Under the pieces are notes generated by a model that ran no database searches, had not been told where the DNA came from, and saw only the letters and a program-made list of their open reading frames with translations. A DNA stretch of 64,000 nucleotides from Halichoerus grypus. Taxonomy: Eukaryota > Chordata > Mammalia > Carnivora > Phocidae. Positions 56,605-64,000 of this stretch are shown piece after piece. A program made the position numbers and the translations under genes. Each line of letters begins with the position of its first letter. Position 1 is the first letter of the stretch. The stretch spans positions 6,272,001 through 6,336,000 of the forward strand of contig NC_135726.1 of NCBI RefSeq assembly GCF_964656455.1, in the 5' to 3' direction.

Positions 56605-57023
56605 GGGGCATCGGGACAGCTCAGTCTGTGAAGCATCCGACTCTTGGTTTCGGCTCAGGTCATGAGCTCGGGACCATGAGATGGAGCCCCGCTTTGGGCT
56701 CTGTGCTGGGTGTGAAGCCTGCTTAAGATTCACTCTCTCCCAGGGTGCCTGGGTGGCTCAGTCGTTAGGCGTCTGCCTTCGGGTCAGGTCGTGATTCCCA
56801 GGGTCCTGGGATCGAGCCCTGCGTCGGGCTCCCTGCTCCTTGGGAAGCCTGCTTCTCCCTCCCCCACTCCCCCTGCTTGTGTTCCCTCTCTCGCTGTGTC
56901 TCTGTCAAATAAATAAATAAAATCTTTACAAGAAAGAAAAAAGATTCTCTCTCCCTCTCCATCTGCCCCTCCCCCTCCCCTTGCACATGTGCACTCTCTC
57001 TCTCTCAAAATAAAAAAAAAAAA
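56605..57023 (+). mobile_element. Older Can-SINE, itself split by a younger SINE
   Basis: It starts GGGGCATCGGGACAGCTCAG and resumes at 56941 with ATTCTCTCTCCCTCTCC. AATGCAAATTCCA and AATACAAATTCTA flank the whole. Confidence 0.9.
56741..56940 (+). mobile_element. Young Can-SINE inside the older SINE
   Basis: It starts at about 56743 (GGGTGCCTGGGTGGCTCAG). AAGATTCACTCTCTCC before it and AAGATTCTCTCTCC after it mark the target. Confidence 0.92.
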
Positions 57024-57889
57024 ATACAAATTCTAGAACCCCACTTCAGACCTGTTGGATCAGAATGGCGATCAGAAATTGTTGTTGAGCTCAGCATCTG
57101 TGACAGGACATGCCCGCTCCCGCGCAAGAGCCTGCAGTGGGTACCGAAGCCGAATGAGCCTCAGCGCTAACAGAGACACAATGGCAGGAGGTCCAGCCCT
57201 TGCTGGCATCGAGGAGGTAGGTGGCAGCCAGATTGCACAAGGACTGGACAGAGCACTGGACATCTCCGAGGGAGCCAACATGAAGCACTGATGATCGAAG
57301 ATGAAATGTCTCATCCCCAGGAATTTAGATGCTACCCTGGGGAAATGAGGTGAAGCTCAAACTGAAATGGTTCTTGACACACGGCAGAAAGACAGCTCAA
57401 GATAGAAACAGAGTTGAGTTGTAGAAAATAAATGACATTTCTCACGCCCCTGCGCTGGGGGTCTGACCTTTGCGCACAGTAATGACTGGGGGCATTAAGT
57501 GAGAGAATGCCCGGCTCGTAGTAAGAGCTCAACAGCTATTAGGAGGATGCTGATGGGTGCAGAGGCTGCTTGTGCTAGCCCCTCCAGGTGATGGTTTTAA
57601 TGCACTCAGCCTGATGCACACCTTTGACAGGCAACATTCAGGCAGCAGCTTGAGGTTGCACTAGAATGGGGGTGAGCAAACGTTTTCTAGGAAAGGCCAG
57701 ATAGTGACTGTTTTAGTTGACGCGCTACTGTTTCAGCTCTGCCATTTTAGCGTAAGAGCAGCTGTAGACCTCATCTGTAGATGAATGAAAATGGGAGCAG
57801 GGCTCCAATAAAACTTGATTTATGGACATGGACATTTGAATTCCATTTAAATGTCACTTGCCAAAATAATATTCTTCTTCTGATTGTTT

Positions 57890-58108
57890 TAACTGGGTGG
57901 CTCAGTTGGTTGAGCATCTGACTCTTCATTTCAGCTCAGGTGGAGATCTCAGGGTCATGAGATCAAGTCCCGCATCAGGCTTCCCAGGGTGTGGAGCCTG
58001 CTTAGGACTCTCTCTCTCCTTCTCCCTCTGCCCCTCCTCCCCAGTCCCCACCACCTGCTGGCGCTCTCTCTCTCAAAAATAATAATAATAATAAATAAAA
58101 ATAAAAAT
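57890..58108 (+). mobile_element. Older Can-SINE
   Basis: CTGGGTGGCTCAGTTGGTTG to AATAATAATAATAATAAATA. The first few head bases are lost. Confidence 0.88.
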
Positions 58109-58175
58109 GTAGCATGAGAGAGCTTGGTAGTGATGGAACAGTTCTGTGTTTTGATTGTGGAGTTTTTGCACAAAG

Positions 58176-58210
<35 letters not shown>

Positions 58211-58412
58211 TATATATAGCTGGCAAAATCTAAATAAGCTCCGTGGATTATACCAACGCCCGTTTCCTGGTTTTGATATTGTACCATAGTTATGCAACAT
58301 GTTAACATTGAGGGAGACTTGGCAAAGCATGCACAGGAATTCTCTGTACATTTATTTGCAACTTCCTGTGAATCTACAATTCTTTCAAAATAAAATGTTA
58401 AAAAAAATAATA
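58109..58412 (+). mobile_element. Old L1 3' end with (CA)n
   Basis: L1 3' text (TGTGTTTTGATTGTGGAG, TTGCAACTTCCTGTGAATC, CAAAATAAAATGTTAAAAA) with a (CA)n tract at about 58173-58207. Confidence 0.75.
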
Positions 58413-58461
58413 AACCAGGGCCATAGTTTGCCAACCCCTGCCATAGAATTTTAAGCTGGCC

Positions 58462-58659
58462 GGGGCGCCTGGGTGGCTCAGTCGTTAAGCGTCTGCCTTG
58501 GCTCAGGTCATGGTCCCAGGGTCCTGGGATCGAGCCCCACATCGGGCTCCCTGCTCAGCGGGAAGCCTGCTTCTTCCTCTCCCACTCCCCCTGCTTGTGT
58601 TCCCTCTCTCGCTGTGTCTCTCTCTGTCAAATAAAGAAATAAAATATTTTTTAAAAAAA
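58462..58659 (+). mobile_element. Can-SINE
   Basis: The duplication GAATTTTAAGCTGGCC (58446-58461) / GAATTTTAGGCTGGCC (58660-58675) differs at one base. Confidence 0.95.
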
Positions 58660-58729
58660 GAATTTTAGGCTGGCCAATAAGCTCATTATACCTGTGGGGA
58701 CTTACTAAGTTTAAAAATAATATTAATTA

Positions 58730-58957
58730 GGGACGCCTGGGTGGCTCAGTCGTTAAGCGTCTGCCTTCGGCTCAGGTCATGATCCCAGCATCCTGGGATG
58801 GAGCCCAGAATCTAATCAGGCTCCCTGCTCAGCGGGAAGCCTGCTTTTCCTTCCCTCTTTGCCCTTCCCCCCAGCTTGTGCTCTCTCTTGAGCGCGCACT
58901 CTCTGTCTCTCTCTCTCTCTCTCTCTCAAATAAATAAAATCTTAAAAAAAAAAAAGA
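58730..58957 (+). mobile_element. Can-SINE
   Basis: It runs from GGGACGCCTGGGTGGCTCAG to AAATAAATAAAATCTTAAAA with a GAAAA-rich extension. Confidence 0.92.
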
Positions 58958-59355
58958 AAAGAAAAGAAACAGAGACTGAACCCTGATGACATTGCTTAAG
59001 GATCCAGACATGCCTGAAGCCAACAGGTCTTTTCAATTAAGCATATACATTCCTTTGTACATTAGCAATTTCGAATAGGGCCATGCCACTGGCATCTGAA
59101 AGAATCCTTATGGAAACATGGATCTGGTTCTTAAGGAACCTAGCGGTGAGGAGTGGGAGATGGACAGATATTTATAATAATGCAGTAATACAAGTGTGTG
59201 CAGGACATAACAAGTGAGTGTCCGGAAGAGGAAGTGAATAATGTAACCTGGATCACGAGGAAGGTCATGCAAGAGATGTTATGTTTGAGCCAGGTCTCCT
59301 GTGGGAGTAGAATCTGCAGTTGGACAAAGTCAAGAGTCTTAGAAAAAGGGAATAG

Positions 59356-59560
59356 TGGGCACCTGGGTGGCTCAGTTGGTTAAGCGACTGCCTTCGGCTC
59401 AGGTCATGATCCTGCAGTCCCAGGATCGAGTCCCGTGTCAGGCTCCCTGCTCAGCAGGGAGTCTGCTTCTCCCTCTGACCCTCCCCCCTCTCATGCTCTC
59501 TCTCTCTATCTCATTCTCTCTCTCAAATAAAATAAAAATAAAATCTTAAAAAAAAAAAAA
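59356..59560 (+). mobile_element. Can-SINE
   Basis: It runs from GTGGGCACCTGGGTGGCTC to AAATAAAATCTTAAAA. GGGAATAG precedes and GGAATAG follows. Confidence 0.93.
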
Positions 59561-60314
59561 GGAATAGAGGCAAGAGTGAAATTTGGGTAAGAGGAAGCTG
59601 AATGTGCAAAGATGTGGAACATTTAGCACATTCTATTTTGGAAACCAATCAGAATTTACTGAGTAGACCATCAGGTATTGCAAATTAAGGGTTTGTCCAG
59701 GGCTATTATCCTGAAAGCCCTCAAATCCTTGTGAAGATGTTTAGATTTTATTTGGTGGTGGATAGAGAACCACTGAACCATTCAATGAGACAAAGCAAAA
59801 CATCTACCACAGGCTGGCTCATGGGAGGAACACAAGACATGGAGGCTCTGTATGTCCAAGGGTTTCTGGGAGATGGGTGACATTGTAAAGTGCACATTGT
59901 AAAGATTGCTGTCCATTTGGAAAGTAATGGGAAAGGAAAGCTATTGAGGGGCCCAGGTGGAAGGTGAGGGCCTGCACTAAGCCATAGCAGCCTGGTGATG
60001 ACAGAAAGGGACTGGGATGATAAAGATCTAGGAGCTAGAACTGAAGGACTCGGGACCAATAGGATTCAGGGACTGAGGGTAAGCTGCAGGTCTCAGTGAC
60101 CGCCAGGCTGCTGGCTTGGATGACAGACTAGATGGCAGTACCAGGGTCATAGCAGGGTTAAGCTCATTTGCAGACCAGCAACAGGGGAAAAGATAATGAG
60201 GTCAGGTTTTGACAAACTGAGGTGGGATGGCTGGCAGACAATTTTATATACATAGAAGTCCAGATGTTGAGAAGAGGGCTAAGTTGGTAATATAGATCTG
60301 GAAGTGACTGGCAT

Positions 60315-60765
60315 ACATCTCACTGTTTCTCAACTCTGGCAGAAGACTGGCATCACCTAAGGAGCTCTCAAATATACTGAGACCTGGGCCCCCAAATAGG
60401 ATCTTCTTTACAGCTGACATTCCTAGCAAAAGGAGAGCAACAGTAGCAGCCCCCTTCTTGCAGGATCAGCTGAGTCCTTCCATGTAGACACTGATTTAAT
60501 TGTTTGGAGGAGGTGCCCAGGCTGGGTGGGCATCATGGGTGTGCTGCCTGTGTAGCCACACAGGGTCCTGTGCTTCTGAAAGGTCTCATGCTTGTTTTAA
60601 TTCTCTGTTAGCATCATCTTCAAGTCTTAATCATTTTTTTAAACAAGGGGCCCCACATAATTTTCAGCGGGGTCCTCCAAGTTATGTAGGCCATCTTGGG
60701 CCCAAGCACGGGTATTTTCAGACATTCCCCGGGTGATTCTAATGTGCAGCTGGGTTGAGAGTCCC
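60315..60765. repeat. MER5A-like element, interrupted
   Basis: GTTTCTCAACTCTGGCAGAAG near 60325 and CCGGGTGATTCTAATGTGCAG near 60730 look like the two ends of one element. I cannot name the intervening sequence. Confidence 0.5.
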
Positions 60766-61505
60766 TAGCACAGACAGAGAACAGCTTAGCCCAGATAATG
60801 TGGAGTGGGAAGCTTGGGGATGGAGCCCTTGGAAAAATTCACATCTATGGGAGGAATGGAGGAAGGGGTTCATGCAGGAGAAGCAGAAAAATGATCAGAG
60901 AACTAGGGAGGCAGTGCGGGGCGGGGGCTGGAGACCCCGAAGTTAAGACAAGGGAAGGTAATGAACACATTGAAATATTGCTGACAGGTAAAGAGCTTGG
61001 TGTTCAGGATGATATTTATTAGCTCGGCCAGACCAGTTAGCCAACGCGGGATTGAAGGTGAAGAAGTAAAAACAGGGCAGTAGGGTTCCAAAGAGCTGGA
61101 CCACAAAGGAAAGGGAAGAAAAAGGGCTGTGGCTAAAGGAAGAAAGTGATTGTTAAACTTTTTTTTTTTTAATCTGATCCATGTTAATATTAGTAGGAGG
61201 AAAGCAATGGGGGGTGCGGGCATGAAGGTAAGTAATGGAAGAGCAATCAAGCCAATGTTGGACGAATGGGTTAAATAATTCTTCAAGTTCTGTGAGGATG
61301 GGCCATTCCTGACTTACTCATACCATCTTTGTGTCTGCCAGAGGCCCATGTCGGGGGGGCGGTTGAACAGGTGACAGGTGCCTGGTACAGGTGTCCTCAA
61401 GGTGTGGTCAGCAGCCAGAATGAACTAGAGGGCAGTAGTAACCAGTGTTGGTCATTTGTGAGGAGGTGGGGGGCAATTGAGGACATGGACAGATGAAGAC
61501 AGTAC

Positions 61506-61718
61506 CTCTGTTCTGCAACTTTTCCACCACTTTTCTGTGGGCGTCTTTTATCTGCTGTGGGTCGGTGATGTCCATCTGGAGCACAGAGAGGCGCTTGGAG
61601 CAGGTTCTTCGCAATTCCTCTGCTCCTGATCCTGTTTCATCCAGAACTCCCACAAATACCGTGAAGCCAAGCTCATCCAGATATTTAGACAGAGCATGGC
61701 CAAATCCGGAATCGCCAC
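61506..61718 (-). CDS. HSD17B2: HSD17B2, exon 2 (cofactor-binding motif)
   Basis: 17-beta-HSD type 2 is an ER-membrane SDR that oxidises estradiol, testosterone and androstenediol at C17, and 20-alpha-hydroxyprogesterone, with NAD+. It lowers active sex steroid in placenta, liver, gut and endometrium. The 213-bp exon starts after ACCCTTTGCAG and ends before GTACTG. It encodes the Gly-rich Rossmann motif GGDSGFG at 61699-61718, then KYLDELGFTVF. The cofactor-specificity region and RLSVLQMDITDP (conserved Asp that contacts adenine) follow. Phase 1 at both ends joins exon 3. The visible exons 2-5 give about 291 residues. The human enzyme has 387, the rest being exon 1 with its transmembrane anchor, not found in this window. 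Confidence 0.96.
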
Positions 61719-62327
61719 CTGCAAAGGGTTAAGGCAATACAGAGTGGGTTCAAACCCAAGTGGCAGGAGAAATTACTTAATAAAGAAAACTGCATACTAT
61801 GTATGATTCTCCGTGTTTTCTGGAGAGAGTGGGACTTGAGGACCTTTCTTTATCTGCTAAGTGGGAAAATGGGCAGAGAAGCTGAAACAGACACATTTCT
61901 CTGTATAAAAAGAAGAAAAGCAAGGTAGAATTTGGAATGGGGGCCTAAGTAGGAGGAGAATTGCTGATGAAGGGATGGTCTAGGAGTGGTTGGTGGTTAA
62001 AGAACTGAGGAGGGAGAACTAAGACATCTACTGGAGATTTTTCTATTAATCTCCATTGTGTCATATTTGATGTAACCTCCATCACTCCATAAAATCTTCA
62101 GTGAGTCACTCATTGCAAATTAATATTTTGCAGTTGGTTTGGGGTTTTAGAAATCTAACAAAATGTTGGGTCCTGCTTCAGAGTGGACAGAAGTCAACAA
62201 CAAGAGGCTTCCCAGTTCCTTCTAGGTTATGAAAGATGGTGGCTCATACCCACCTGCACTTAAGAGTGGGCACTCCTGCTCCTCAGGCACCCCTATTATG
62301 GAATGAAGGCATCGAGTTGCCATAATT
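61719..62327 (-). other. HSD17B2: HSD17B2 intron 1, proximal part
   Basis: No named repeat or exon is recognised in this stretch. Confidence 0.5.
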
Positions 62328-62340
62328 GATTGCATTTAAC

Positions 62341-62545
62341 CTTTTTTTTTTTTTTTTAAAGATTTTATTTATTTATTTGACAGAGAGATAGAGAGCACAA
62401 GTAGGCAGAGTGGCAGGCAGAGGGAGAGGGAGAAGCAGGCTCTCCGCTGAGCAGGGAGCCGGACGTGGGGCTCGATCCCAGGACCCCAGGATCATGACCT
62501 GAGCTGAAGGCAGCCACTTAACCGACTGAGCCACCCAGGCGCCCC
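62341..62545 (-). mobile_element. Can-SINE
   Basis: An exact 13-bp duplication GATTGCATTTAAC lies at 62328-62340 and 62546-62558. Confidence 0.96.
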
Positions 62546-62562
62546 GATTGCATTTAACTTTT

Positions 62563-63131
62563 TAAAAGTTAGAGTTGACACAATGTTACCTTGGTTTCAG
62601 GCGTACAACATAGTGATTCCACAGCTCTATACATTTTGCTGTGTTCTCCGCAAGTGTAGCCACCATCTGTCCCCACACAGCGCTCTCACAATACCACCGA
62701 CTGCATTCCCTATGCTGTCCCTTTCATCCCTGTGACGTATTCATTGCATAACTGGAAGCCTCTACCTCCCACTCCCTTTCCCCCATTTTGCCCAGCCCCC
62801 AGCTGCCACTTTGTTCTCTGGATCTGTTTCTGGTTTTTTGTTTATTTGTTTGTTTGTGGTTTTTTTTGGTAAATTCCACATATAAGTAAACTCATATGGT
62901 ATTTGTCTTTCTCTGTCTGACTCATTTCACTTTGCAGAATACCCTCTAGGTCCATCCATGTTGTTGCAAATGGCAAGCTCTCACTCTTTTTTATGGCTGC
63001 AGAATATTCCAGCATGTACATGTGGTGTGTGTGTGTGAGTGTGTGTGTGTGTGTACCACATCTTCTTTTTCCATCCATTTATCAATGGACACTTGGGTTA
63101 CTTCCATGTTTTGGCCACTATAAATAATGCT
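62563..63131 (-). mobile_element. 5'-truncated L1, reverse orientation
   Basis: Reverse L1 3' text (TTGGTTTCAGGCGTACAAC, CACTTGGGTTACTTCCATG) is bounded by GATTGCATTTAACTTTT at 62546-62562 and at 63132-63148. A (GT)n tract lies at about 63023-63053. Confidence 0.88.
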
Positions 63132-63148
63132 GATTGCATTTAACTTTT

Positions 63149-63655
63149 GCTCCATCCCCTTCCTCCTTGTATGTCCATGTCTAAACCCAAGTCCAGGCCT
63201 CTTCATCATCCTGGACCAGCCACCTTCTCCTTTATCTGTGTAAGTAGAGAGGGGAGGTATGGGGAAGCCAGCTCCAGAATGGTCCTCTTGTGGCCCAGCA
63301 AGGAAGGGTATGATTAACCTAAAAATAACTAACTTAGAACCAGATTGGAGTGAAGAGTGGATCTAGAGCTGGGTTATACATGCTCTACTGGGTGAGGCCA
63401 GGTGCTCATGGAGGGCCCCTCCCACTTGTAAAGCACCACACCCTGTGTTTCTGCTTCCTGTTGGCACAGCTGGACATATTGGGGCCATGAATTTTAAAGC
63501 TTCCAGTTCCCCTGACAGGTTTGTGTCCTATCAGGTGCCAGCACGTTCCCTCTCTGCACAGAGAATCATTCTGCTGTGCAGAGATGAAGGCTGTGGCCCT
63601 CGGTTCCATGCAGCGAAGTCAGCCAGGGTATGTACAGAGGAAGGTGAGAATCTGT
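63149..63655. other. HSD17B2 intron 1, no feature recognised
   Basis: Exon 1, with its membrane-spanning Leu-rich segments, is not seen here on the minus strand. No named repeat is recognised. Confidence 0.45.
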
Positions 63656-63830
63656 TGTCCATCCTAATGTCTATCAATTGATGATTGGATAAAAAAATGT
63701 GGTGTATCCATACAGTAAAATATTATTCAGACATAGGAGGGAGTAAAGTTGTGATACACACTACAGCAGTGGTGAATCTTGAAAACTTTATGCTAAGTGA
63801 GAGAAGAAGGAGACACATTGATCCTGACCC
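63656..63830 (+). mobile_element. Old L1 ORF2 end fragment
   Basis: ATTGATGATTGGATAAAAAA, TAAAATATTATTCAGACATA and TTATGCTAAGTGAGAGAAG are diverged L1 ORF2 end text. Confidence 0.65.
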
Positions 63831-64000
63831 CATGTTCTCTGAGCAGAGAACAATCTGGAAGATATTTTTGAAGGTAGTGCCTTTGACCAGCTTCGTGAAC
63901 CTAGGCCTTAACTCTCTCTGGAGAAAGTTCCTAGGAAGATCCTGGCAGATAGTAGATAGGGGCAAACCTCAGAGATACTGCTGGTAGTCCTAGGCCACCA

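Larger units (their letters stand above)
56540..57066 (-). repeat. MER5-like element split by nested SINEs
   Basis: Left half: TCCAGGACCAGCAGCATC and GAAATGCAAATTCCA. Right half after the SINEs: CAAATTCTAGAACCCCACTTC and GTTGGATCAGAATGG. Confidence 0.7.
57665..58460 (+). mobile_element. hAT-type DNA transposon fragment, split
   Basis: The left part 57665-57885 has TAGGAAAGGCCAGATAGTGAC and CCAATAAAACTTGATTTATGG. The terminal part GCCATAGTTTGCCAACCCC reappears at 58421-58440 after a SINE and an L1 3' end. The exact family name is not certain. Confidence 0.6.
55481..61505 (-). other. HSD17B2: HSD17B2 intron 2 (about 6.0 kb)
   Basis: Bounded by phase-compatible exons. It holds MER5, SINE, hAT and L1 fragments listed separately. 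59562-60310 and 60770-61505 show nothing else that I can name. Confidence 0.85.

Noticed and set aside
57055..57291. Small ORF with possible coding look (78 codons)
   Set aside because: No start context, splice signals or similarity that I can recognise, and its minus-strand counterpart is equally open, which suggests chance.
26933..61718. Assignment to another SDR (DHRS9, RDH16, HSD17B6)
   Set aside because: The exon 2 and 3 peptides (KYLDELGFTVF, RLSVLQMDIT, VNFFGAVEVTK) fit HSD17B2 much better from memory, and the MPHOSPH6 neighbour fits only HSD17B2.
61719..64000. HSD17B2 exon 1
   Set aside because: No minus-strand stretch with the expected hydrophobic N-terminus and a phase-1 donor was found. 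It should lie beyond the window.

Overview
The window is mammalian nuclear DNA, most likely from an arctoid carnivore (bear, seal, sea lion or mustelid group). The evidence is about 35 tRNA-derived Can-SINE copies whose heads read GGCGCCTGGGTGGCTCAG and whose tails read AAATAAATAAAATCTTT. They match the arctoid version of this family rather than the versions I know from dog or cat. That species-level call rests on my memory of SINE consensus sequences.

Two protein-coding genes are present, tail to tail. The last two coding exons and 3'UTR of MPHOSPH6 (M-phase phosphoprotein 6, an RNA-exosome cofactor) lie on the + strand at 3637-4855. Four exons of HSD17B2 (17-beta-hydroxysteroid dehydrogenase type 2, a microsomal SDR enzyme) lie on the - strand at 61718-26933. 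They encode everything from the cofactor-binding glycine motif to the stop codon. Exon 1, with the N-terminal membrane segments, should lie beyond the right edge. The arrangement agrees with the human 16q23.3 neighbourhood as I remember it. All intron phases agree and no disabling change is visible in either gene.

Layout: 1-2843 is the 3' part of a LINE-1 with a long open ORF2, sitting in a MPHOSPH6 intron. 3637-4855 is the MPHOSPH6 end. About 4.9-26.8 kb is the intergenic spacer, with MIR, L2, L1, MaLR LTR and SINE insertions and no convincing gene. 26.8-61.7 kb is HSD17B2, whose 25 kb intron 3 carries most of the insertions. 61.7-64 kb is the beginning of its intron 1.

The interesting content is in the mobile elements. 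A TATA- and AATAAA-bearing ERV-type LTR family occurs at 29262-29648, 41967-42398, 42700-43016 and 43204-43398. At 49664-49755 there is a tiny L1-style retrocopy with a 16-bp target duplication and an A-rich tail. Its body runs from the predicted LTR start site to the predicted LTR poly(A) site, so it looks like a fixed copy of an R-region-only RNA. A L1 at 33001-36184 has two different 3' ends in tandem inside one target duplication, which fits 3' transduction of another L1 tail. Several sites show repeated insertion into the same target duplication. No CRISPR array, operon, bacterial system or intact viral gene was found.
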